Counted from the first letter of the stretch, positions 41,775-50,358 are shown. The stretch: 64,000 nt of DNA from Demequina sp. TMPB413 (GCF_020447105.2 NZ_CP096184.1:1240001-1304000), one strand, 5' to 3'. The notes: generated by a model from the sequence alone, not told the origin. Translations and numbers: made by a program.

Positions 41775-42137
41775 ATGAGACGTGCGGTTGTCGCGGCGGC
41801 AGCGCTGGTGGCACTCACCACGGGCTGCAGTACCGATGGAGCCAACGGAACGGTCAACCTTGATGTCGCGACGTGGGTGAATACCGATGAGAGCGGCATG
41901 TTCAGTTCAGCCTTACTCGAGGGCACCTTCGTCATCGAGAAGAACTGCCTGGTCTTTGAGTCCGATGGCGAGCGGTTCATTCCCGTATTCCCCCGTACCC
42001 CGGTGGATATCCGGGCCTTTGCCAGGGACGATGACTACGGCCTAGGCGGCATGGGAGGACTCCCCTCCGCGGCCGAGTACGACGTTCCGGCCTCGTGCAA
42101 GCAACTCGGATACGACTACTGGCTCGTCGGCCCGTAG
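41775..42137 (+). CDS. Small lipoprotein
   Basis: 120 residues. Signal peptide with lipobox ALTTGC (Cys about 18). The mature part contains repeated acidic/aromatic motifs but no known domain; WLVGP is its end. ATG 41775 is chosen because a proper signal begins there. It is 29 bp after the LuxR remnant, and its 3' end overlaps the end of the damaged copy-2 gene on the opposite strand by 22 bases. Function unknown. Confidence 0.6.
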   Translation: MRRAVVAAAALVALTTGCSTDGANGTVNLDVATWVNTDESGMFSSALLEGTFVIEKNCLVFESDGERFIPVFPRTPVDIRAFARDDDYGLGGMGGLPSAAEYDVPASCKQLGYDYWLVGP

Positions 42138-42544
42138 GTAGCGCAGCTGTTTGCTGACGGAGGGTCGACGGACGCGCATGCCTCGGCAGCGAACGAGGCC
42201 CTGAACTCAGCGGTGCCCACGCGGGTTGTGGACGGCTCCTCGAGCTCCTCCGCAGGAACCCACAGTTCGAGCACGTCTCGACCGCCCACCTGCTGCACGG
42301 CAAAGCGCTCCAGGTACGCGGCATCCACGTCGAACTCCATCACGCACCCCACCCCCGCGTGCGGCACGTTCCACTCACGCGCGATCTTGGTGGCGTACCA
42401 CTCATTCAGCACCGGGTAGAAGATCGGCTGCTCCGGCAGACGCGGCGGCCACGCCAGCCAGCCCGACGCTTGCACCAGGTCGCATTCCGCCGAGCCCGTG
42501 GGGCGGTAGAGACGGACGACGCTCGGGTCGGGTTCGACGGTCAT
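42116..42544 (-). pseudogene. ADP-ribosylation/crystallin J1-like protein, copy 2, 3' end replaced
   Basis: The N-terminal two-thirds (TVEPDPSVVRLYRPTG, then PIFYPVLNEWYATKIAREWN and VPAEELEE) is intact and is in frame where copy 1 is not. After AEELEE the sequence diverges abruptly from copy 1 (PSTTRVGTAEF...) and ends in an unrelated tail, so the native C-terminus has been lost. The reading frame itself is open and could be translated as a chimera. Confidence 0.6.
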
Positions 42545-42552
42545 GGAACGAG
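42237..42552. repeat. Direct repeat unit 2 (pair with 40283-40595)
   Basis: Second unit of the direct repeat described at 40283-40595, same orientation. The left edge of homology lies at the point where the copy-2 coding sequence leaves its family sequence. Confidence 0.7.
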
Positions 42553-42729
42553 GCTAGCGGGAGCCGTGCGCATGGACCGAGAAAGACGACTGATCGTCCC
42601 GGATAGTCGGGGCGAACTAGCAGCGTGGTACTTTGCGGTGGAAGCAGAGCCTTCCTGCGGATCGAGGGCGAACTCTTGCGGAGAAGCGGGACTCAGCCCC
42701 GGGAAGCGAGACGGAGGGGGATCACGAAG

Positions 42730-43131
42730 ATGCCACGAGACTCAGATGCCGAAGGCGTCGATAGTCCACTAAGCGCCGAACGCCCCCTCCGGTGGGAGGT
42801 GAGCGAACCGGGTTTTCCAGACCACAGGCGATCCGACGATCCGTTCGAGATCTTGATGCCGCGACGAGTCTCAGGAGCATCAGCGCGAACCCAGACGGCC
42901 CAGAGTCCCGACCTCGCGACCCACTTGGCACGCACCGAGAAGAACTGGATGGCAGTTGTTGCTCTGGTGTGCTCGCTGCTCGTCGCCGCCCCGTTGGGTA
43001 TCTTGTTCGGACACCTTGCACTGAATGCCTCATCCCGCGGCCAGGCGCAGAATGATGGGGTCGCCCTCGCGGCACTCGCGATCGGCTACCTCACTCTAGT
43101 GTTCGGCGTCGCCTGGGTTCTCTTCTCCTAG
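42730..43131 (+). CDS. DUF4190-like membrane protein
   Basis: 133 residues. A hydrophilic N-terminal region (about 1-70) precedes two helices (about 77-97 and 111-130) with the intervening GILFGHLALNASSRGQAQNDG, seen as ILFGHLALNASSRGQ. This hairpin matches DUF4190-type proteins of actinobacteria. GGAGGGGG lies about nine bases before the ATG at 42730, which I prefer over an upstream start. Function unknown; isolated in the accessory island. Confidence 0.7.
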   Translation: MPRDSDAEGVDSPLSAERPLRWEVSEPGFPDHRRSDDPFEILMPRRVSGASARTQTAQSPDLATHLARTEKNWMAVVALVCSLLVAAPLGILFGHLALNASSRGQAQNDGVALAALAIGYLTLVFGVAWVLFS

Positions 43132-43329
43132 TGAGTCGGCGCGTTGGCCCTCTGAGTACTCTCCGCGGCCAACTTCGTGGCGATCTTGGGTGCAAGCGAC
43201 GCTCGCAGACGGTGGGCACGGCACCGGAAGTCAAGATGGCGGACCACCCAACGCCTACGACGACAGTCAGTACATGCGCGAGACGGCCCGCGAAACTCCG
43301 CAGGAGACGGCTGATGGAAGAATGCCGCT

Positions 43330-43983
43330 GTGACACTGCCTCCGGAAGTTGCCAACCGCTCGAGACGAAGACTTCGCAAGTTTCTTGCCCGCTCTGGGTC
43401 GGAACTCGGCCAGCCAATCGTCGCCCTCCGGCATGAGGACGGAGATATTCCATTAGCCGAGCTCACGTGGACCGCTACTGACGGCGACAACTGGAAGCTC
43501 ACCGGGATCGAGTCGATGGTCCTGGACAAGCGCATGGTGGACTCCACTATCGTCGAATGCCGAGTATTCTTCGCGGAGAGAGAGGACTGCTACCTGCCCG
43601 GCGTCGTCGACGCGTTGCGAACACTGCTCACAGACGAACAGCGGGGGGCTCGCCAACCGCTGAAGGACCTAGTCGCGTCCGTCGTGACCGGAGGTCGTAT
43701 CGGTGCGTCGGGGCCCATCTTCCACGCGGGTCGCCTGGAGATGGACAATGGGTTCGGCCCAGGCAAGTTACTCGGAAGCGACGTCATCGCGATGGACTAC
43801 ATCTACGGCGTCGCACTCCACGAAGATGACGACAGGCTTGCGCGTGTCAAGAACGTCGGCATGGAGACCGCGCTCCAGGCAGTTGTGTACCACTTCAACG
43901 ACCTGCTCCATGCAGTGACCTACGTGAGAGAACAACTCGTCCACGATCTCGCGCAGGGCTACCTTGCGATCGAGGCGGAGTGA
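43330..43983 (+). CDS. Unknown protein
   Basis: 217 residues from a GTG start. No signal peptide or membrane helix. A compact, mixed-charge protein with VTGGRIGASGPIFHAGR and a helical C-terminus (ALQAVVYHFNDLLHAVTYVREQ). No family recognised. It is convergent with the cyclase fragment and may have belonged to the same defence module, but no link can be shown from the sequence alone. Confidence 0.6.
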   Translation: MTLPPEVANRSRRRLRKFLARSGSELGQPIVALRHEDGDIPLAELTWTATDGDNWKLTGIESMVLDKRMVDSTIVECRVFFAEREDCYLPGVVDALRTLLTDEQRGARQPLKDLVASVVTGGRIGASGPIFHAGRLEMDNGFGPGKLLGSDVIAMDYIYGVALHEDDDRLARVKNVGMETALQAVVYHFNDLLHAVTYVREQLVHDLAQGYLAIEAE

Positions 43984-44031
43984 TTGGCGATCCAGCGGCT
44001 CGTCCCGCGATTGCTCGCTGAACGCCTCGCC

Positions 44032-44325
44032 TTAGGTCAACGCTTCGACCCAGTCGTTCATGTCAGTACGCGCGACGTCGCCCTGGTAGACCGCATCCAG
44101 ACCCGTGGCATTGCGCTGCGTCAGGAGGCGCGTGTTGTCGTCCTTCAGGTTCTGGCCGGAGACGCCGTCGACGAAACTCGGCGGAGTCCAATTCCGGCCT
44201 GCCTCATGCGCCAAGTGCGCCGCTCGATTGACGACGTCGCCCATGTAGATCACGTCATTGATCCAGCTACGACTGTAGCCAGCCTTGATCATAAGGACAC
44301 GACCGTATTCAACGCCACTACCGAC
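44032..44325 (-). pseudogene. Truncated class III nucleotidyl cyclase, Pycsar-like
   Basis: About 97 codons of the C-terminal part of a cyclase. The frame reads VEYGRVLMIKAGYSRSWIND and YMGDVVNRAAHLAHEAGRN, then ends MNDWVEALT. The IND...GDVVN and the C-terminal GDV-x-MNxW patterns match my memory of the Pycsar cyclase family (PycC). The catalytic first half is gone: the N-terminal side ends at about 44319, where the sequence becomes an IS remnant. GYSGSGIND is degenerate here (SRSWIND). A nonfunctional relic. Confidence 0.6.
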
Positions 44326-44421
44326 TCAGACGCTTGACCCCCATTGAGTACGAGGCCATCGTGAACACACCAATGGCGCTCGCGGCCCAAACCCGAACTG
44401 ACCAGTTCATGCATCAGCCCC
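44319..44421 (+). mobile_element. Solo right end of an IS related to the intact element at 47165-48438
   Basis: The sequence matches the last 100 bp of the intact element, including the end of its transposase (LTPIEYEAIVNTPMALAA) and right inverted repeat. The stop codon is mutated to CAA. It abuts the cyclase fragment. An IS inserted in the cyclase gene and later lost everything but its end, or one end was captured, are both possible. Confidence 0.7.
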
Positions 44422-44450
44422 CCACTCGTCACAACGTCGGGTAGCGCGCC

Positions 44451-44477
44451 AGACCCGTAGTGGTTCGGCACGGGTCT
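44451..44477. terminator. Hairpin after the Mrr-like gene
   Basis: Perfect 8-bp stem AGACCCGT/ACGGGTCT with an 11-nt loop, starting five bases after the Mrr-like stop on the minus strand. There is no U-run on that side; the plus strand has only CTTTG. It may end transcription of the Mrr-like gene. Confidence 0.35.
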
Positions 44478-44481
44478 TTGA

Positions 44482-45792
44482 CTAACAGCGTGCCTGGCCC
44501 TCGCCCCTGACCGCCTCCAGATGCTGGGTCCCAGCGACATTCAGACCGACTACTTGGCCCGTTTCGACGTTGTACTGCACGACGGCCACCGGAGCCACGT
44601 CGGCGAACTCCGAGCCCGCAGCGGTGAGGGTTCCAGAGGTCCACAACACCGCGGCCTTCCCGTCCACCGCAGCAACCGCGAAGATCTCTCGGACTTCCTC
44701 CACGGGTACGAAATGGGCGTAGTGCTTCACTGACACCAAGAAGTCATCGCACACCACGTCTACGCCACCGTCATCGGTTTGCTGGGTCGCCTCGGCCTCA
44801 ACTGCCCCAAGATGCCGCAGGAAGTCCCGTACCCAGAGTTCCGCGCCTCGGGGAGATACCCCATACGCGTGTACGCCGGGATGTGGAAAGCCCACCTCCG
44901 CTCGCAACTGTCGTCTCTCGGCAGCCTCTTGTGCTTCGGCTTCAGCAATCTCCTGGTTCGCGTCGTCCACGAGGGTGTTGGCAGCTTCCACGATCGGGTC
45001 GATCAGGATCGCTATCGCCGCAGCAGCACGATGAGTTGCGTGAGCCTGGACCGTCGCCCGCCTTTCTATCTCGACCGCGCGCTCTGCTAGCCCATCCGGC
45101 AGCGGTGCACCCAGAGCCTTCGCTGCAAGGTACTTGGGCTGAGTGACTGTTGCGCTCTGTCGCAGGCGCTCACCGCACGCGGCAGCGAGGTCAATGCTCC
45201 ACAACGGTCGGAATTGGGAGAGACGAACGTCGAATGCGGTATTGGAGTGCAAGAGGACAGAGAGGGAGTGAGTCAAGTCGTCGATGGACCGCAATATTCT
45301 TTCAGGCAGTTCTGTCGGGAAACCCGACGGCGCGAGCGGCACCCCTAGCCGACCGATGTCCGCATAGAGGCACTTGAGTTCGTCTTCTGTTGTTGCCGCT
45401 GCCCCGCCATCGCTGACACGGTCGACGAATCTGCGTACCGCCAACGAGGGCTGGAACCACCTATCGTCAGCAGCGTCGGTCGTGTCGGCGACGTCGGCTG
45501 TCGCCTCGCGGATGCGTGCCTGGACGAGATGCGTGTCAAGCTGCTCCGTGCTTGCTCCTTGACCAAAGACGGCCCGATTGCCCTCAACAGCGCGGTCGTA
45601 CTCCGCAATCAGTGATTCGATCTCGGACGCGTCTTGGTCGACGAGTAGCGTCGCGACTTCGTCGAGAAAAACCTGTCTGTGAGCAACGAGTGCCCCGGGC
45701 ATGACCGGGTCGTAGTCGTACCAGCAAGACCCGACAAGAGATCCCTCTTGAGCAAACAGCGACTCAAGCTCGTCCAACGTCAACAATCCCAT
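44482..45792 (-). CDS. Mrr-type restriction-endonuclease-fold protein with long helical N-terminus
   Basis: 436 residues. The N-terminal 300 residues are helical with an Ala/Glu-rich coiled segment (about 270-300), of unknown family. The C-terminal domain (about 315-436) shows the Mrr nuclease pattern: AELWVRDFLRHLG, DDGGVDVV (catalytic Asp) and LVSVKHYAHFV, where Ser replaces the Gln of the usual QxK. This suggests a specialised Mrr-like nuclease, perhaps for invading DNA. Its start lies 12 bp from the inverted repeat of an IS, so its native upstream sequence has been displaced by transposition. Expression is uncertain. Confidence 0.75.
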   Translation of the reverse strand: MGLLTLDELESLFAQEGSLVGSCWYDYDPVMPGALVAHRQVFLDEVATLLVDQDASEIESLIAEYDRAVEGNRAVFGQGASTEQLDTHLVQARIREATADVADTTDAADDRWFQPSLAVRRFVDRVSDGGAAATTEDELKCLYADIGRLGVPLAPSGFPTELPERILRSIDDLTHSLSVLLHSNTAFDVRLSQFRPLWSIDLAAACGERLRQSATVTQPKYLAAKALGAPLPDGLAERAVEIERRATVQAHATHRAAAAIAILIDPIVEAANTLVDDANQEIAEAEAQEAAERRQLRAEVGFPHPGVHAYGVSPRGAELWVRDFLRHLGAVEAEATQQTDDGGVDVVCDDFLVSVKHYAHFVPVEEVREIFAVAAVDGKAAVLWTSGTLTAAGSEFADVAPVAVVQYNVETGQVVGLNVAGTQHLEAVRGEGQARC

Positions 45793-45831
45793 GGCGCGCC
45801 TTTCTGAACCGTCTCCGGTTTCTTGCCGCTT

Positions 45832-46779
45832 CTATGCGGGTGCCAGCACCGGTGGTGTTGGCGTGGTGATGTCAGCGTAGTAGGCGGCCTCGAACTCGTC
45901 TGGCGGGGTGTCTCCGAGGCGGGAGTGCAGGCGGTGTTGGTTGTACCAATCGACCCAGGCCATCGTGACCCACTCGACGTCCTCGAGACGCTTCAGTGGG
46001 CCATCCCGAAACGGCGAGTCGTCACGGATTGCTTCGTTCTTGAACAGCCCGATGGTGGACTCCGCCAGGGCATTGTCATACGCGTCCCCGATAGAACCGA
46101 TCGATGCTGCGACGCCCTCGAGCGCGAGGGTTTCGGCGAACGCCACGGAGGTGAACTGGCTGCCTGCGTCCGAATGGTGCACGAGGCCGTCGCCGACGGG
46201 GTGGTCGGCATGGTTGCGTCGCCATAGTCCCATCCGTAGCGCGGTCGTTACCAGCGGCGTGGTCTTCGTCATTGATGCGTGCCAGCCGACGATGGCGCGC
46301 GAGTAGCAGTCGATGACGAACGACACGTAGGCGAAGCCGGCCCAGGTCCTGACATAGGTGAAGTCCGCGACCCACCGCCGGTTTGGTGCAGGGGCGGTGA
46401 AGTCACGATCCAGCAGATCCGGAGCACGGGTGGCGTTCTTGTCGGGCACGGTGGTGCGGATCCCACGACCGCGGGTCCGACCGTTCATGCCCAGTTCACG
46501 CATCAGCCTGTCGACTTGCCGGGCGCCGACGTCGAGCCCGTTGCGACGCAGATGCGAGACCATCTTGCGCCGCCCATACATCCCCTCCGGAGTCCCCGTG
46601 AGTTCGAGCAGCATGTCGATCACGACCGCGTCGCCGCGATCACGCAGCGACGCGTCACGGCTTTTCATGGCCCGATATGTTCGTGCGGCAACCTGTACGC
46701 CCTGCTCACGCAGGACGGCACAGATCGACCCGACCGCACGACCCTTGGCCCGCTGCTCATCGATGAACGCGACAATCAA
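45832..46779 (-). CDS. IS3-family transposase OrfB, element A
   Basis: 315 residues. HTH_21 region (GMYGRRKMVSHLRRNG) is followed by the integrase core: WVADFTYVRTWAGF (first Asp), VHHSDAGSQFTS (second Asp) and NALAESTIGLFKNE (Glu), with DWYNQHRLHSRLGDTPP at the end. The start overlaps the orfA stop (TTGA); a TTTTC run just upstream could support frameshift fusion with OrfA. Confidence 0.93.
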   Translation of the reverse strand: MIVAFIDEQRAKGRAVGSICAVLREQGVQVAARTYRAMKSRDASLRDRGDAVVIDMLLELTGTPEGMYGRRKMVSHLRRNGLDVGARQVDRLMRELGMNGRTRGRGIRTTVPDKNATRAPDLLDRDFTAPAPNRRWVADFTYVRTWAGFAYVSFVIDCYSRAIVGWHASMTKTTPLVTTALRMGLWRRNHADHPVGDGLVHHSDAGSQFTSVAFAETLALEGVAASIGSIGDAYDNALAESTIGLFKNEAIRDDSPFRDGPLKRLEDVEWVTMAWVDWYNQHRLHSRLGDTPPDEFEAAYYADITTPTPPVLAPA

Positions 46780-47087
46780 CGGCGTCGGGGGTCGAGTTCC
46801 CCGGCGAAGAAAACCGCAGCGTCCTTGAGAATCGCGTTGGCCTCACGGAGTTCACGGTTCTCTCGCTGGAGCGCACGAATGCGTTCCGACTCGCTTGAGC
46901 TGACACCGTGACGCTCGCCGGCATCGACCTGCGCTTGGCGCACCCAACGACGCAACGACTCAGCACCGAAGCCGAGCCGACCAGCGACGCTCTGACATGC
47001 GACGGTGAGATTCGGATACTCATCGAGGTGGTCAAGGACCAACCGCACAGCACGCTGCTTGGTGTCCTCTGGGATCCTCTTGGGCAT
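46776..47087 (-). CDS. IS3-family transposase OrfA, element A
   Basis: 103 residues, HTH_Tnp_1 domain: KRIPEDTKQRAVRLVLDH and SVAGRLGFGAESLRRWVRQ, then a leucine-zipper-like segment RIRALQRENRELREAN. This is the DNA-binding OrfA of an IS3 element. It overlaps OrfB by four bases. ATG 47087 chosen; a longer frame would reach beyond the helical domain. Confidence 0.93.
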   Translation of the reverse strand: MPKRIPEDTKQRAVRLVLDHLDEYPNLTVACQSVAGRLGFGAESLRRWVRQAQVDAGERHGVSSSESERIRALQRENRELREANAILKDAAVFFAGELDPRRR

Positions 47088-47234
47088 GGTGTCTATCTTC
47101 CTTCCAGACTCGAAAGGAAGCGGCATCAAACCGGGGACGGTTCATTCTCTCTGGTGAAGCATAGGGGGCTGGTGCAGTGATTGGTGACAACTGACTTCTG
47201 GGATCCGGGCGGGTCCTGGTGGAAGGATGTTGTC

Positions 47235-47534
47235 ATGTCTAGAGCTTTTCCTGAGGAGTTTCGCCGTGACGTGGTCGCGGTCGCGCGGCGCCGTGAGGCG
47301 CCGCAGAAACAGATCGCCGAGGACTTCGGGATCTCTCATGCGACGTTGTCGAACTGGTTGCGTCAAGCCGATGTCGAAGACGGTGAGAAGCCAGGGGTGA
47401 CCCGTGAGCAGGCGCAAGAGGTGCGGGAGCTGCGTCGGCGGAACCGGCTTCTCGAGCAAGAGAATGAGGTGTTGCGTCGTGCGGCAGCGTACTTGTCGCA
47501 GGCCAACCTCAGGCTCGGTGGCCACCCAAAATGA
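47235..47534 (+). CDS. IS3-family transposase OrfA, element B
   Basis: 99 residues, HTH_Tnp_1 domain: PEEFRRDVVAVARRREAPQK and DFGISHATLSNWLRQADVED, seen as ISHATLSNWLRQ, then the coiled region RELRRRNRLLEQENEVLRRA. Start at 47235 has AGGATG-type context. Overlaps OrfB with ATGA. Confidence 0.92.
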   Translation: MSRAFPEEFRRDVVAVARRREAPQKQIAEDFGISHATLSNWLRQADVEDGEKPGVTREQAQEVRELRRRNRLLEQENEVLRRAAAYLSQANLRLGGHPK

Positions 47535-48406
47535 TCTACCCGCTCGTCCGCGAGTTGGCCGTGGACGGCGTGCCCGTCACGGTGACGTGCCGGGTGCTCA
47601 AGATCGCACGTCAACCGTACTACCGGTGGCTCAGTGACCCGGTGACAGCGCTGGAGTGGGTGCAGGCGCATCGGATGAATGCGCTCGTTGATGCTCACCG
47701 CGAGGACCCTGAGTTTGGTTACCGGTTCCTTGGCGACGAGGCCGAGGTCGCGGGGTGGCCGATGGCGCGCAGAACCGCGTGGTCACTGTCCGCTCAGGCG
47801 GGCCTGGTGTCGGCCACACAGCGACGCAAACGGGGCAAGGCCACCAAGGCCGGCCCGCCCGTGTTCGACGACTTCGTGAGGCGCATCTTCAGGGCCGACC
47901 GCCCGAACCAGGTGTGGCTCACGGACATCACGGAACACCAAACGGGTGAAGGCAAGCTCTACCTTTGCGCGGTCAAAGACCTGTATTCCAACCGCATCGT
48001 GGGCTACTCGATCGGTGACCGCATGCCAGCCCAGTTGGCCGTGAGCGCCCTGAACAACGCCGTCGCTTCCCGCGGCGACGTCACCGGATGCGTCCTGCAT
48101 GCCGACCGTGGATCCCAATTCAGGTCCCGGAAGATGGGCCACGCACTGAACCGTCACCACATGGTCGGATCCATGGGTCGCGTCGGCGCTGCCGGGGATA
48201 ACGCCGCAATGGAATCGTTCTTCAGCCTGCTCCAAAAGAACGTGCTGAACAGGCAACGGTGGGACACCCGCCAAGAGCTCCGCATCGCGATCGTGACCTG
48301 GATCGAACGGACCTACCACCGGCGCCGCCGCCAAGACCGGCTCGGACGCTTGACCCCCATCGAGTACGAGACCATCATGAACACACCACTGGCCCTCGCG
48401 GCCTAA
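47531..48406 (+). CDS. IS3-family transposase OrfB, element B
   Basis: 291 residues. N-terminal HTH_21-like part (CRVLKIARQPYYRWLSD), then the integrase core: QVWLTDITEHQTGEGK (first Asp), VLHADRGSQFRS (second Asp), NAAMESFFSLLQKNVLN (Glu). All catalytic residues are present, so the enzyme may be active. A degraded homologue of its C-terminus lies at 44319-44421. Confidence 0.93.
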   Translation: MIYPLVRELAVDGVPVTVTCRVLKIARQPYYRWLSDPVTALEWVQAHRMNALVDAHREDPEFGYRFLGDEAEVAGWPMARRTAWSLSAQAGLVSATQRRKRGKATKAGPPVFDDFVRRIFRADRPNQVWLTDITEHQTGEGKLYLCAVKDLYSNRIVGYSIGDRMPAQLAVSALNNAVASRGDVTGCVLHADRGSQFRSRKMGHALNRHHMVGSMGRVGAAGDNAAMESFFSLLQKNVLNRQRWDTRQELRIAIVTWIERTYHRRRRQDRLGRLTPIEYETIMNTPLALAA

Positions 48407-48441
48407 ACCGAACTGTCACCAGTTCCTGCACCAGCCCCTAG

Positions 48442-49500
48442 TGACAACAACCGGGCCAATCTGTGCGATTTTGGCCACACCTCCTCGGGGTTGATGCCGT
48501 GGACTGGGGTGAGCCTGCAGCGGGCGAGGACTTCGAGTCCGAGGCAGCGTTTGGTCTCTGCCCATTCGTCTGATTGCTCGGCGAGGACTGCTCCGACGAG
48601 ACGGATGATGGCATCCCTGTTGGGGAAGATCCCGAAGGCGTCGGTGCAACGTCGGATCACTTTCTTCAGTCGCTCAGCGGGTTGTGGACCAAATCTGGGA
48701 CCAGACGTCCTTGGCGAGTCCGGCGAAGGCAAGGAGGTCGTCGCAGGCGGTCTCGAGGTGCTCGGCGACGGCGGGCAGCCGTTCGGCCACATCGTCCAGG
48801 AGGCGGTCGAACTGGGCGCGCACTGACGGCCCGTCGGGTTGGTCGTAGACGGAGTGGAGCATAGAGCCTTGACGGCTGGCCACATCGCTCTCGGTGTAAT
48901 GGACATCAGGTTCGCTGCGTAGTGGGTGCGGCAGCGTTGCCAGGCAGCTCCTGGCAGGTTCGCTGCGATCGCCTCGACCAGACCGGCGTCAGCGTCGCTG
49001 GTGACGAGGCGAACACCGGGCAGGCCGCGGGCCACCAGGTCCGCTAGAAACATGTTCCGGGCACTCTTGGTTTCACTGGAGGCGACCTGGAGGCCGGTCA
49101 CTTCGCGATGCCCATCACCGTTCACGCCCGTCGCGACGAGCACGACAGCGTTGATGACGACGCGTCTTGCTTCGCGGACGTTCATCGCCAGCGCGTCGGC
49201 GGCGACGAGCGTGAACTGACCAGCCTCGCCGAGCGGTCGGTGACGGGACGCGGCGACGTGCTCAGCAAGCTCTTCAGCCATGCGGGACACCTGGGACTTC
49301 GCTAGGCGGTCGATCCCGAGGGTCTTGACCAACTCCTCCGTGCGATCGGTCGACACCCCGGCGAGGTAACAATCCGCAACCACGGTGATCAACACAGACT
49401 CGGCCCGTTCGCGTCGCTCTAGGAGCCACTGCGAGGCGGCCCTGCAATGAGCCACAGTCCTGGGGCTAGGCAAGCTTCTGATCAAGCCATCGCGGCGATC
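48442..49500 (-). pseudogene. Degenerate IS256-family (mutator-type) transposase
   Basis: The segments ERRERAESVLITVVADCYLA, AADALAMNVREARRVV, GLVEAIAANLPGAAWQRC and AETKRCLGLEVLARCR are diagnostic of IS256 transposases. The coding sequence is broken by two frameshifts (about 48870 and 48690; in between, the third frame carries HSVYDQPDG and SVRAQFDRLLDDV). The N-terminal third is missing, so it is nonfunctional. Element B abuts its 3' end. Confidence 0.8.
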
Positions 49501-49764
49501 GGGTCGGCGCTGACCCGACGCTTGAACGGGCACGCCACAGATAAGACACCCCGCGGTCGCGGACGTCAGGGGCACTTTGAGCCACGCTCAAGGGTCGGGA
49601 CCAGCATCCTCCCGACGGCCGACCACTGGCCTGCCGATCACCACACTTGCAGGGGCATAACTGCCCGGAAGGCGGTGTCGAGTGCCAGACAGATTATGCG
49701 ACGCTTTGACAGTTGAGGTCGGCGAGATCGTTCGGGTTGCCTCATCCGAGGGGTGTCGCTCGGT

Positions 49765-50358
49765 TCAGTAGCAGTTGGCCTCAGTAAGGGAGAAAGAGTC
49801 GCCTGACGCGGTCACCATCTCAAATACGCCAGCAGCGGTACCTCCCGGCGCGAGCCCCGCGAAGGAGTCGTTGGTCCATCCGACTTGGGTGCTGCCCGAC
49901 ATGATTGCTGCTTCGAGGTAGATGCCGCTCGGGCAGCCATCTGCGGCGACCACAGAAAAGCCAGCGCAATCCCAGTTGCCACACGAGTATTCGCTCGACT
50001 CAAGCCAGCGAAAGTAGACATTGTTTCCAACGTTTTCGAAGCCCTCGTCGGCGAAGTATGAGTCCTGCCAGGCCTGTGCTTCGCGTTCTACCTCTCTCTT
50101 CCGTTCCTCACGAGCGCGAGCATCTGCTGCCTCACGCTCGGCTTTGACACGGTCGTCGTAACCCGCCTGCGCCCCGTCTCGCGCTTCTTGTGCCTGCGCT
50201 AGGCCCTCTTTCGCGGAAGCGTAGGAAGCCTCTGAGTCGCCCGAGTAGACGAAGGCCCACGCAGCGAACGCTCCCGCCCCAAGCGCCAACAAGACGGCCG
50301 AGCCGATCACCATAGACGCCCGGGCCGCTGACCAACGCTTAGCTGGCATCGAGCTCAT
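49765..50358 (-). CDS. Membrane-anchored coiled-coil protein with Cys-containing C-terminal domain
   Basis: 197 residues. One N-terminal helix (about 15-37), then a coiled-coil rich in Glu/Arg/Lys/Ala (about 50-100), then a compact C-terminal domain with four Cys (SCGNWDCAG, DGCPSG and a final NCY). A likely extracytoplasmic sensor or scaffold. ATG 50358 has GGAGG seven bases upstream and overlaps the stop of the DUF2510 gene by 20 bases. Family not recognised. Confidence 0.7.
   Translation of the reverse strand: MSSMPAKRWSAARASMVIGSAVLLALGAGAFAAWAFVYSGDSEASYASAKEGLAQAQEARDGAQAGYDDRVKAEREAADARAREERKREVEREAQAWQDSYFADEGFENVGNNVYFRWLESSEYSCGNWDCAGFSVVAADGCPSGIYLEAAIMSGSTQVGWTNDSFAGLAPGGTAAGVFEMVTASGDSFSLTEANCY

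Larger units (their letters stand above)
45805..47144 (-). mobile_element. Complete IS3-family insertion sequence, element A
   Basis: 1340 bp. Terminal inverted repeats of about 31 bp begin TGAACCGTC on both sides (about 27 of 31 identical). A target duplication TTC flanks it (45802-45804 and 47145-47147). It carries orfA and orfB overlapping by four bases in the typical IS3 arrangement. Inserted 12 bp upstream of the Mrr-like start. Both open frames look intact, so it may be active. Confidence 0.9.
47165..48438 (+). mobile_element. Complete IS3-family insertion sequence, element B
   Basis: About 1274 bp. Terminal inverted repeats of about 28 bp begin GGGGCTGGTGCAG on the left and its complement on the right (about 24 of 28). 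A 3-bp duplication TAG flanks it (47162-47164, 48439-48441). It lies only 20 bp from element A, in the opposite orientation. It carries orfA and orfB overlapping by four bases. The right side is flanked by an IS256 relic, into which it may have inserted. Confidence 0.87.
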
